From positions 1 to 43,676 of the forward strand of contig JAERTK010000107.1 in the NCBI GenBank assembly GCA_016844935.1: 43,676 bases of DNA, given 5' to 3'. Position numbers and translations under genes: made by a program. This document shows positions 26,886 to 34,666 of the stretch, piece after piece. Under the pieces are notes generated by a model. The model ran no database searches. It saw nothing but the letters and a program-made list of their open reading frames with translations, and had not been told where the DNA came from. The DNA comes from Desulfobacteraceae bacterium. Its GTDB lineage: Bacteria; Desulfobacterota; DSM-4660; Desulfatiglandales; Desulfatiglandaceae. The first letter of the stretch is position 1, and every line of letters begins with the position of its first letter.

Positions 26886-27812
26886 ATGACTGAAGCGAAT
26901 TCGTTTGATATTATTATCATCGGAACCGGTCCCGCCGGGTTGACCGCCGCCCTTTACGGACAGCGACTGGGACTACGCTGTGTTGTATTCGGTGATATTC
27001 CTGGTGGGAATTTGTACATGGTGGATAACCTGGCCAATTTCCCGGGATTCCCTGATGGCATACCGGGAACGGAGTGGGGGGTTAAGACTTTTCAACAGGC
27101 ACAGACCGAAGGTGCTATGTTTACCATGGGCCGCCTCGAATCCCTTGAGCAAGACGGAAATACTTTTTTCGGGACGGATGTGAACGGTATCCGGTATTCG
27201 GCCCCCTGTGCCATCGTTGCAAGCGGACGGGTTCCCAGAAAACTGCCGGTAACCCAGTCGGAAATGAAAGGCGTGAATTTCTGCTCCGTATGCGACGGGC
27301 CTTTGTTCAGGGGGAAAAATGCAACACTGGCGGTCGTGGGAAGTGACAATGCCGCTGCTCAGCACGCCCTCACCCTGTCCCGGATTGCCGAAAAGGTGCT
27401 TGTCATTTACCGGAGTGCCCAGATGATAATGGATGCGTCCCATCGGGAACGTCTGGCCGGTCAGGACAGTATTGACCTGATGCCGGAAACGGAGGTGACG
27501 GGATACGTGGGTCTGGATCTGGTGGAAGCACTGGAAATTGTGGCCTCTTCCGGGGATGCGGAAACACTTTCTGTTGATGGTGTTTTCCTGGCCATCGGAT
27601 GGGAACCCAATACGGATATGGTGAAAATGCCTGTGGAAACCATTGACGGGGGATACCTCAAAACCGACGAAAAACTGATGACGTCCATCCCGGGGATGTT
27701 TGCTGCCGGAGATGTGAGAGATACCGACCTGTATCAGGTGTTAACCGGTTGTGCGGACGGTGCCAGATGCGCTTTGAATGCCGATCGATTTATCAAAGAC
27801 GTCCACAGCTAA
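26886..27812 (+). CDS. Thioredoxin-reductase-like flavoprotein
   Basis: This 308-residue protein has the two-domain layout of low-molecular-weight thioredoxin reductases: FAD-binding GTGPAGLTAAL near the N-terminus, redox-active CSVC in FCSVCDGPLF, an NAD(P)-binding stretch (VVGSDNAAAQHAL, which lacks the canonical GGG/GxGxxA form) and GMFAAGDVRDTD for FAD. The altered nucleotide site could mean a reductant other than NADPH. I chose ATG 26886; a GTG at 26871 is possible. The two thioredoxin-fold genes just downstream are its likely substrates. Confidence 0.87.
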   Translation: MTEANSFDIIIIGTGPAGLTAALYGQRLGLRCVVFGDIPGGNLYMVDNLANFPGFPDGIPGTEWGVKTFQQAQTEGAMFTMGRLESLEQDGNTFFGTDVNGIRYSAPCAIVASGRVPRKLPVTQSEMKGVNFCSVCDGPLFRGKNATLAVVGSDNAAAQHALTLSRIAEKVLVIYRSAQMIMDASHRERLAGQDSIDLMPETEVTGYVGLDLVEALEIVASSGDAETLSVDGVFLAIGWEPNTDMVKMPVETIDGGYLKTDEKLMTSIPGMFAAGDVRDTDLYQVLTGCADGARCALNADRFIKDVHS

Positions 27813-28000
27813 GGGGGGATTCCTTCATCTCAACCTTCTGGAAAAAAGGGGTATGCTGGGCGGAGACCCACCTGCGGGACAAGGTTTAAGGACCCCTGAG
27901 CCTGTCCATAAAGGTATCAAAACCATTGCCTTGGCCTGATAAATCTGATACTTCTTTACGGAAGATGAGAGAAAACACGATTATTTGATGGAGGTCCCTT

Positions 28001-28354
28001 TTGCTGGATTCAGAAAAGATCATTATCGAAGTTATGTACAAGGCGAGCTACTGCTTGCCGTGTCTGTATATGGATGAAACCGTCCTTGAAATACTGCCCG
28101 AATACGATGGATATATCGACTATAGAAGGGTCGATTTCATGCATAGCCCCGGAAAAGAAAGGTTTCTGGAGATTTCCTGCGAACTATATGGTGAGGAGGC
28201 CGTCCGGAAACACTGCCGTGTGGCGCCGGTTCCCTCCCTTTTCATTGACGGGGAACTGTTCTTCGACGCGATTCCCCCTATGTTCGAGCTTAAAGAGGCC
28301 ATTGAAGAGACACTGAGCCAGAAGGGGTTGAAACAGGCGGGAGGGTCGTCATGA
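28001..28354 (+). CDS. Thioredoxin-fold protein with CLPC motif
   Basis: This 117-residue protein has C18-L-P-C21 after the first beta strand and a cis-Pro region in APVPSLFIDGELF, both typical of thioredoxin folds. The TTG start at 28001 is supported by GGAGGT five bases upstream. Its stop overlaps the ATG of the Sec paralogue (ATGA), so the two are translated together. The 188 bases upstream hold no convincing gene. Confidence 0.85.
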   Translation: MLDSEKIIIEVMYKASYCLPCLYMDETVLEILPEYDGYIDYRRVDFMHSPGKERFLEISCELYGEEAVRKHCRVAPVPSLFIDGELFFDAIPPMFELKEAIEETLSQKGLKQAGGSS

Positions 28355-28650
28355 CAACCGATATTATTCACATCGAGGTGCTTCACGAAGGCGCCCATTG
28401 AATCCCGTGCGAATACATGGCCAGGCTGGTCGAATCGGTGGTCCCTGAGTACGGCCGAAAGGTACGATGGGAAAAGATCATCACCAAAGAGCTTAGCGGG
28501 GCCAAACGTTTATTGGCGCTTTCCAAAGCGTTGGGACGTCCCGCGCCTGTACCCTCCATCTACATCAATGGGGAACTCGCTTTTGATGTTACGCCCGGAA
28601 GTGACCGACTCAAGGAATTCTTAGACAAACTCATAAACCCCCATCCATGA
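28351..28650 (+). CDS. Thioredoxin-fold selenoprotein with UIPC motif (Sec17)
   Basis: The frame from ATG 28351 meets UGA at 28399-28401 and continues to 28650, giving 99 residues. The UGA lies in EGAHUIPCEYM, aligning with ASYCLPCLYM of the gene before it and with QCAACGYM at 24798-25199. The rest has the matching cis-Pro region APVPSIYINGEL. Sec17 with Cys20 would form a selenenylsulfide redox pair. A hairpin with a GGC loop follows at the expected distance. The ATGA overlap with the upstream gene fixes the start; without Sec the gene would code for only 16 residues. Confidence 0.88.
28419..28431 (+). promoter_or_regulatory. Candidate SECIS hairpin of UIPC protein
   Basis: Arms GGCCA (28419-28423) and TGGTC (28427-28431) pair with one G-U around a GGC loop starting 25 nt after the first base of the UGA. 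The CAGG(C)UG core recalls the loop of the Escherichia coli fdhF SECIS. Confidence 0.65.
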
Positions 28651-28681
28651 AAACCCGGCGGTTTTTTAGCCCAGCCCGATC

Positions 28682-30331
28682 ATGAAAAGAATTTCCATTG
28701 CACTTTTTGTTCTCTTTGCATTCATCTATGTCCTTCCCTTGGGTTTCCGACCGCTGACCATTCCGGATGAAACCCGGTACGGGGAAATACCGAGGGAAAT
28801 GCTCACCTCGGGAGATTGGGTTGTTCCCCGCCTGAACGGGTTGAAATACTTTGAAAAACCCCCCTTTGGATACTGGGCGAATGCCGTCAGTATGGTCACC
28901 TTCGGCGAAAATGCCTTTGCCCTGCGGATACCATCGGCACTGTCCGTCATCATTTCCGCCTTCATGATTTTCCTCCTGGTACGACGGTTTTCACCCAGAG
29001 GATCGGCCTCTGCTCTGGCACCGGCCATCTTTTTGACCTGCCCCTTGGTGCTGGTCATCGGCCACATCAATCTTCTGGACAGCCTGCTTTCCATGCTCCT
29101 GACCGGGGCGATGGTCTCTTTCTTCTTTGCGCACATGGCGGATAAAATGCGGCGGAAGGTGTTTTTTCTGGCACTCATGGGGGTCTTCTGCGGACTGGCT
29201 TTTCTCACGAAGGGATTTTTGGCCTTCGCCGTCCCTGTGCTGGCGATAGTGCCTTTTATGCTCTGGGAGGGCCGTTATAAAGATCTATTCAGGATACCAT
29301 GGATTCCCGTGGTAACGGCTTTTGCGGTCGTTTTACCCTGGTCCTTGATGATTCATTTTCGTGAAGGGGATTTCTGGAACTATTTTTTCTGGACGGAGCA
29401 CGTGGCAAGATTCTTAGATCCGGTCCGGGGACAGCATCCGAAGCCGCTCTGGTATTTTCTGCCCGTTCTGGCGGGTGGTGCGCTCCCGTGGGTGGCTCAA
29501 AGCCCGGCTGCCATTCCCACGGTTCTCAAATTCGAAATGAAAAAACCGCTCATACGGTTTGCCATATGCTGGTTCCTTTTCCCTTTCCTTTTCTTCTCCG
29601 TCTGCAGCGGCAAGCTCATCCCGTATATCCTGCCGTGTTTTCCTCCCCTGGCCATTGTTTTTGCCATGGGCCTTGTGGCATACTTTGAGGCGGGTAAATG
29701 CCGGGCATTTTCGATTTCCGCCTGGGTGCTGGCCGTCTTGTGTGGTCTTGGGGGTCTGTTTTTGCTGGTCTCCGGCCTTAGCTTATATGAGGCGATCAGG
29801 GTTTATGATCCGGACGAAGGGGTCAAATGGCTAGTGGGTTCGTTCGGGGCTTTTTTATGGGCTTTTCTGGTGATAGGGTCCATCCGGATGAAAGACTACC
29901 GGAAAAAAATGGCCTTTTACTGTGCAGGTATCCTGCCGTTTTTTTTCCTTGCGAGCCTGTCCGTTCCCAACAGCGCCATGGATCGCAGAACGCCGGGAGG
30001 GCTTCTTGAGCGCAATCTATCCAGGGTGACCCCGAATGCTGTGCTGGTATCCAATGACAATGTCCTTCGTGCGGTCTGCTGGTTTTTCAAGCGGGATGAC
30101 GCGAAAGTTCTGGAAAAAGCCGGCGAATTCACATATGGATTGAAACATGAGGACAACCGACCGGGAAAGTTTCTGAGTGTTGCGGCGTTTAAGGACACCC
30201 TACGGGAAAACGCAGGCGAACGCCCGGTGATTTTAGTTCTGACCAGGGATCACTACGAGGACTACAGAGACCAGCTGCCGGCGCCCGTCTTTAAGGATGC
30301 CGATAACCATTTCGTCTTTGTGGTGTACTGA
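28682..30331 (+). CDS. ArnT/PMT-like membrane glycosyltransferase
   Basis: This 549-residue integral membrane protein has the N-terminal acidic motif of GT-C glycosyltransferases: PDETRYGEIPREMLTSGDW then PRLNGLKYFEKPPFGYW, with many membrane segments and a C-terminal periplasmic domain. ArnT-like enzymes move a sugar from a polyprenyl-phosphate donor to lipid A or proteins. No clear ribosome site is seen. It starts a three-gene envelope block. Confidence 0.85.
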   Translation: MKRISIALFVLFAFIYVLPLGFRPLTIPDETRYGEIPREMLTSGDWVVPRLNGLKYFEKPPFGYWANAVSMVTFGENAFALRIPSALSVIISAFMIFLLVRRFSPRGSASALAPAIFLTCPLVLVIGHINLLDSLLSMLLTGAMVSFFFAHMADKMRRKVFFLALMGVFCGLAFLTKGFLAFAVPVLAIVPFMLWEGRYKDLFRIPWIPVVTAFAVVLPWSLMIHFREGDFWNYFFWTEHVARFLDPVRGQHPKPLWYFLPVLAGGALPWVAQSPAAIPTVLKFEMKKPLIRFAICWFLFPFLFFSVCSGKLIPYILPCFPPLAIVFAMGLVAYFEAGKCRAFSISAWVLAVLCGLGGLFLLVSGLSLYEAIRVYDPDEGVKWLVGSFGAFLWAFLVIGSIRMKDYRKKMAFYCAGILPFFFLASLSVPNSAMDRRTPGGLLERNLSRVTPNAVLVSNDNVLRAVCWFFKRDDAKVLEKAGEFTYGLKHEDNRPGKFLSVAAFKDTLRENAGERPVILVLTRDHYEDYRDQLPAPVFKDADNHFVFVVY

Positions 30332-30370
30332 AAATAGGGCGGCCGTAAGATAAAGCCCCCAGGTAAAACC

Positions 30371-31597
30371 ATGAATATCGAGTTTCAACGAAAAATAGAC
30401 AGCATCGCAGGTAAAATCATTTGCCGCCTGCTTTCCCTGTTTCCCCGAAAGAAGCAGACGGGGGGGATTGCAACTTCATCGCCAAAAATTCTGGTCATAC
30501 TTCTCTCCGAAATGGGGAGCCTAGTGCTGGCCCACCCCATGTTTGCTTATTTGAAAAAATATCACCCCGGTGCGGATATATTTGTCCTGGTTTTTAAAAA
30601 GAACAGGGAATGCCTGGAAACCCTGAAACTCGTTCCCAAAAGAAACATCCTGACAGTTGATGGGGATTCGCTGACGGCATTGGTGAAAGACAGCACCCGG
30701 TTCATATTGAAGATGCGGAGAGAGAAAATACACGCGGTGATTGATTGTGAACTCTTCTCGAGGATCAGCAGCATTTATGCATTCTTAAGTGGCGCCGGGT
30801 TGCGCGTGGGGTTTCATCCCCACACCCAGGAAGGCCTCTACAGGGGTGATTTTATCAATCGACCCGTTCTTTACAACCCCTACCGCCACATATCCCGGCA
30901 GTTTGTGACCTTGGCCATGTCCATTGGAAACACGGACGGTTTCCCCGTGGTGAAACGGGTGGCGCATGAGGACACTTTTCGTATCCCGACCCTGAATCCC
31001 AATCAGGACCAACAAGAAGGCTTGAAGAACAGGCTGAAAAGCGATTTTCCGGAAACCCTTGGAAGGGATCTGATTCTGCTTTATCCGGGAGGGGGACTCC
31101 TTCCCATACGGGCATGGCCTTTGGAGAATTATTGCAAAATTGCCATGAAATTGGTGGAAAAGGGGTATGTTGTGGGGATTATCGGAATGAAAGAAGATGC
31201 GCCCCTGGCGGAAGTGATCTCCTCACGTTGTCAAAGCCGATCTTGTATTGATCTCACCGGTTATACCCGAACCATCATGGAGTTGATCACCCTTTTTCAT
31301 TTTGCATCCCTTCTCATCACCAACGATGGGGGCCCCGGGCATTTTGCTTCCTTGACACCCATGCCATCCATTATTTTTTTCGGCCCGGAGACCCCGGCTT
31401 TGTATGGTCCGCTGAGTGAAAAGGCTGTCAGCCTCCATGTGCCACTGCCCTGTTCGCCATGCGTTACCGCCTATAACCACAGGAATTCCCCGTGTGACGG
31501 GAACAATGCCTGCCTTAAAGCCATTCTTCCGGAGGACGTGTTTCAAAAGGCCTGCGATCTGCTGCAAACAGACACCATTCCCCCCGTGGTCTCATGA
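30371..31597 (+). CDS. Family 9 glycosyltransferase (heptosyltransferase-like)
   Basis: This 408-residue protein matches ADP-heptose:LPS heptosyltransferases (GT9): N-terminal VILLSEMGSLVLAHPMF (ILVILLSEMGSLVLAHP in the protein), a central VLLYPGGGLLPIRAWP-type nucleotide-sugar site, and C-terminal ITNDGGPGHFASLTPMPS followed by FFGPETPALYGP. A Cys-rich tail (PCSPCVTAYNHRNSPC) is common in this group. It adds sugars to lipopolysaccharide core. Its stop overlaps the next ATG. Confidence 0.88.
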   Translation: MNIEFQRKIDSIAGKIICRLLSLFPRKKQTGGIATSSPKILVILLSEMGSLVLAHPMFAYLKKYHPGADIFVLVFKKNRECLETLKLVPKRNILTVDGDSLTALVKDSTRFILKMRREKIHAVIDCELFSRISSIYAFLSGAGLRVGFHPHTQEGLYRGDFINRPVLYNPYRHISRQFVTLAMSIGNTDGFPVVKRVAHEDTFRIPTLNPNQDQQEGLKNRLKSDFPETLGRDLILLYPGGGLLPIRAWPLENYCKIAMKLVEKGYVVGIIGMKEDAPLAEVISSRCQSRSCIDLTGYTRTIMELITLFHFASLLITNDGGPGHFASLTPMPSIIFFGPETPALYGPLSEKAVSLHVPLPCSPCVTAYNHRNSPCDGNNACLKAILPEDVFQKACDLLQTDTIPPVVS

Positions 31598-33750
31598 CCA
31601 GTCCCTTAAATTCCGTTCGTTCCGTCATGGCGTGGAGTTGGCGCCAGCGTCACCGCTTCTTTAAATTTGGCCTGGTTGGGGTCAGCGGCATCGTTATCAA
31701 TCAGGCGGTCCTATGGCTCTTTCAGGAACACGTGTTTTCGGGTATCGGGAACCTCTCGCTTCGCCTCAACCTCTCCCTGGCCGTTGGGATCCTGCTGAGC
31801 ATGACCAGCAATTTTTACTGGAACCGGCGATGGACCTGGAAGGATCGCGAGCGCGCCCGGGAGCTGCCCATTGTGCATCTATACCTGCAGTACGCCGCCG
31901 CCAACTGGGCAGGTATCCTGGCGCAGCTGACCATCACCAATCTGCTGACAACGTGGATGCCCTATCTGCTGGCCAATCTGTTCGGCATCGGTATGGGATG
32001 CGTGATCAACTTTATTTTAAATGACCTGTGGACTTACCGCCATGTGAGCGCCCAGGGAATGGAACCGGAAGCGGGCCCGCCGGAGCGGGGGCGACTGGCG
32101 GCGCCCCTGGCCGTCAGTGGGCTCATTTTCGCTTTGTGTACCTATCTGCAGGGTCTTGGTTCGCTGCACATTCTTCGTAACGGCGATGAATTGGTGTATG
32201 CCCATATCACCCGGGTGACGAGCATGGTCAACCAGTGGCTTCCCCTGCAGGGAATCCCGGGCATGGGAAACACCAAGCCGCCACTGCTGTTCTGGCAGGG
32301 GCTGATGAGCACCGATTGGGGAAATCACTGGTCGGTGGTGGCGTTGCGCTGGCCCAGCGTGCTGTGGACCTTTAGTACGGCGCTGCTCTGCGGCCTCCTT
32401 GGGTGGCGATTATCCGGGCGTGACCTTTTTAAGGGGGCGCTGGCGGCAATTTTCTACCTGGCTTTCTTCACCACCTATCGCTATGGGCGGCCCTATCTGA
32501 CCAATCCGCCGGAGACATTCTGGGTGTTTGCATGCTTCTTCACAATGCTGTGGTGGAAGCCGAGATCCTTTGATTCGCGCTTCCTTTTCCCCACCATCCT
32601 GGGGGTGCTTGCCGGCATGGCGCTGCTGACCAAAAGTTTCGCGCAGCTGCTGCCCATCGGTGTGGGGCTGTCATGTTGGCACCTGCATGTGCGCGGGTGG
32701 CGGGTGGCCTCGTTTGTACGCCATTCACTGCCGGGTCTCGTCTGGACGGCACTGCTGTCCCTGGGCATGTTTTCCCTGTGGTTTGTTTTCGACCCGGAAC
32801 CCGCGGCCATCTGGCGCGAGTTCGTGGTGGGGGAGAATGTGGGCAAAATGGCGGGGAGCATGGGATCATGGCTGAAGGGGTTTTTGTGGAGCGGGGACAC
32901 TGTGTGGTCGCTGGGCGGCAGCTGGTTCTTCAACGCGGGTCTCCTGGCCTTTCCCCTGTTCGGTTTGATGGTGGAAAGCTGGAAGCACCGCCGCACCCTG
33001 TCCCATGAGGAGCGGCTGCTGTGGATCTGGGTGTTCGCCATCTTCGTGGTGTTCTGCATTCCCAGTCAGCGCAGCGGGCGTTATCTGCTGGAGGGCATGC
33101 CGGCCCTGGCGGTACTGCTGGCCACCCGTTCCCATCATGTGTGGCGCTACGCGTTTGTGCTGTCGCTTTGTGGCGCCGTTGCGGTGCTGCTGGGTGTGGG
33201 ATGGATCTCACTGTTATTGGCGCGCGAGCTGGGTATGCAGGTCTTTTCCTGGTGGCACTTCCCGCTGGTGATTGCGGCTATCGCGTTTGCTGTGACAGCC
33301 ATTGCACGGCCTCGCTGGATCGCCGTTTGCAGCGCAATCGCAGCCCTTTCGGTGTTTCTGTCGCTGTCCAGCTTTTTGTCGGTGTTCGACGCGCCGCTGG
33401 GGTCTTATGACACCGCCCTCACCAACGCCACCGCTGGCCGCGTGGTGTGGGTACCGGAGAAATTTCGCTCGAAGGCCGAAACCCACCGCTTCCTGCTGCC
33501 TCAAGCAGTAGTGCGCGGCTATCCGGCCGGGGGAAAGGTGCCGGAAGCACCCACTCGGGGCCCCCATGACCTGATGGTGATTCAGCAACCGCTGGACGCG
33601 CCGGCCCCGCCCGGCGCCATGGGCAGTCGCATCAACATCACCAGCCGCCACAAAGCCTGGCAGATCCGGGAAATGGCCACCGGCAAGGTGAAGAAGCACT
33701 TGTTCGCCCGGGAGTGGGTGGTGCCCGCAGGCCCGTTGCCGGCGCGCTGA
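31594..33750 (+). CDS. GtrA-glycosyltransferase (GT-C) fusion
   Basis: This 718-residue membrane protein joins a GtrA domain (about residues 20-150, FFKFGLVGVSGIVINQ, FYWNRRWTWKD, FILNDLWTYR) to a GT-C type glycosyltransferase (about 165-718, NGDELVYAHITR, GNTKPPLLFWQG). GtrA proteins help flip or handle polyprenyl-linked sugars, so the fusion joins transport and transfer. Its codons favour GCG, CTG and GTG far more than its neighbours, which hints at separate acquisition. ATGA overlap with the upstream gene shows coupled translation. Confidence 0.83.
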   Translation: MTSPLNSVRSVMAWSWRQRHRFFKFGLVGVSGIVINQAVLWLFQEHVFSGIGNLSLRLNLSLAVGILLSMTSNFYWNRRWTWKDRERARELPIVHLYLQYAAANWAGILAQLTITNLLTTWMPYLLANLFGIGMGCVINFILNDLWTYRHVSAQGMEPEAGPPERGRLAAPLAVSGLIFALCTYLQGLGSLHILRNGDELVYAHITRVTSMVNQWLPLQGIPGMGNTKPPLLFWQGLMSTDWGNHWSVVALRWPSVLWTFSTALLCGLLGWRLSGRDLFKGALAAIFYLAFFTTYRYGRPYLTNPPETFWVFACFFTMLWWKPRSFDSRFLFPTILGVLAGMALLTKSFAQLLPIGVGLSCWHLHVRGWRVASFVRHSLPGLVWTALLSLGMFSLWFVFDPEPAAIWREFVVGENVGKMAGSMGSWLKGFLWSGDTVWSLGGSWFFNAGLLAFPLFGLMVESWKHRRTLSHEERLLWIWVFAIFVVFCIPSQRSGRYLLEGMPALAVLLATRSHHVWRYAFVLSLCGAVAVLLGVGWISLLLARELGMQVFSWWHFPLVIAAIAFAVTAIARPRWIAVCSAIAALSVFLSLSSFLSVFDAPLGSYDTALTNATAGRVVWVPEKFRSKAETHRFLLPQAVVRGYPAGGKVPEAPTRGPHDLMVIQQPLDAPAPPGAMGSRINITSRHKAWQIREMATGKVKKHLFAREWVVPAGPLPAR

Positions 33751-33810
33751 CAGCGTGTCGGCTGTCATTTTGCCCTGGTTTTCAGGAAGTCGCTACCGAT
33801 CGGTGAACCA

Positions 33811-34323
33811 CTAGATTTTCTGCGCGACGATGCCGCCGTATACGGCCTTGCACATTCCCGAAACACCGCCTTTCAAACCCTCCGGGTTTTTGCATCCCTC
33901 TGAGTTTTTCAGGCTTTCAGCGTATGCGGATGCCTTCGCCAACTGGAGAAAAGCGTTTTCCGTTTCCTCACCCGATTTCAGCTTGAATAGCCACCCTTGT
34001 TGGTAGGGATCATCCAACACGAGCGCGGGAGCGTGTTTTACCGCGCTATTAAATTGGATTTCCCCCTTCATGGGTGAATCCAGGTACAAGATTTTTCCGG
34101 TAATGGCAAAGATAACGGTCGCCCCTTGCTGAACCGCGTCACCTTCCGCCGCGAGCCAGTCGAGATCTTTGAGACCACCGGCAAGAATCAAGGCCGGTTC
34201 ACTCAACCCGAACACGATAGCCTCTTCGTCCTGTTTGGCCCAAAGGCCCTGCTTGATGTAATAGCGACGATCTTCGGGTATCTCCAGACGCATACCCAGA
34301 AACTTTTCAATGATAACCATCAT
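33811..34323 (-). CDS. GcvH-like (glycine cleavage H) protein
   Basis: This 170-residue protein aligns with H-proteins: VFGLSEPALILAGGLKDLDW, GDAVQQGATVIFAI, SPMKGEIQFN and DDPYQQGWLFKLK correspond to the strands and the conserved PYxxGW of GcvH. The lipoyl-lysine loop is not standard: K77 lies seven residues before the conserved Pro84, while GcvH usually has eight. No other glycine cleavage gene is nearby. GcvH-like proteins also carry lipoate in sulfur oxidation (the LbpA proteins of sHdr systems), which fits the rhodanese in this operon. AAGGAG precedes the tandem ATG codons. Confidence 0.78.
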   Translation of the reverse strand: MMVIIEKFLGMRLEIPEDRRYYIKQGLWAKQDEEAIVFGLSEPALILAGGLKDLDWLAAEGDAVQQGATVIFAITGKILYLDSPMKGEIQFNSAVKHAPALVLDDPYQQGWLFKLKSGEETENAFLQLAKASAYAESLKNSEGCKNPEGLKGGVSGMCKAVYGGIVAQKI

Positions 34324-34348
34324 AACTCCTTAACTTTACAAGACAACA

Positions 34349-34666
34349 TCACTTTTTCAGTAAACGACCCAGCATACCCTTCTTTTTCGGTTCCGGAGGC
34401 GGAAGACCGAGGTTTTTGCAAATGGCCGCCTCGACCTTTTCATCTGAAATATCCGAACCCTCCGTCACAATCTCCTCGCCGACCATAATGGCGGGAGCCA
34501 CCGGCAAATCCAACTCAAAGTATTCATCCGTGTTGAATTCCGCAGGCGGTTTGCTGATGGTCTCGATCTCAATATCGTAAGTTTCGCCCAACCTGGGCAT
34601 CATGGTTTTGAAATGTTTTCAAGGTTTTCCGTTAGGTTCATTAAGAAAGAATTTAACTTTTAACAT
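34349..34666 (-). CDS. Thioredoxin-like selenoprotein with PUKHF motif (Sec16)
   Basis: The frame starts at ATG 34666 behind a strong AAAGGAGGT and meets UGA at 34621-34619, continuing to 34349 for 105 residues. The start reads MLKVKFFLNEPNGKPUKHFK, where a thioredoxin or glutaredoxin fold would have its Cys after the first strand. Further on, LPVAPAIMVGEEIV resembles the cis-Pro region. There is no partner Cys at +3; another Cys is in AAICKNLG. A lysine-rich tail follows. Its ATG lies inside the end of the fusion gene. Without Sec, the good ribosome site would serve only 15 codons. A hairpin with AGGUU loop lies at the expected place. Confidence 0.86.
34586..34598 (-). promoter_or_regulatory. 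Candidate SECIS hairpin of PUKHF protein
   Basis: On the minus strand GCCC (34598-34595) pairs with GGGC (34589-34586), extendable by a U-G pair, around loop AGGUU (34594-34590). The loop starts 27 nt after the first base of the UGA and contains GGU. Confidence 0.72.

Noticed and set aside
27813-28000. Short peptide frames such as MLGGDPPAGQG between the flavoprotein and CLPC genes
   Set aside because: No proper ribosome site spacing, no similarity I recognise, and the real downstream start has its own GGAGGT.
30331-33811. Sec readthrough at other UGA stops, for example after the glycosyltransferase genes
   Set aside because: Sequence beyond these UGA codons does not continue any family, other stops follow soon or the frame is antisense to a gene, and no Cys is expected there.
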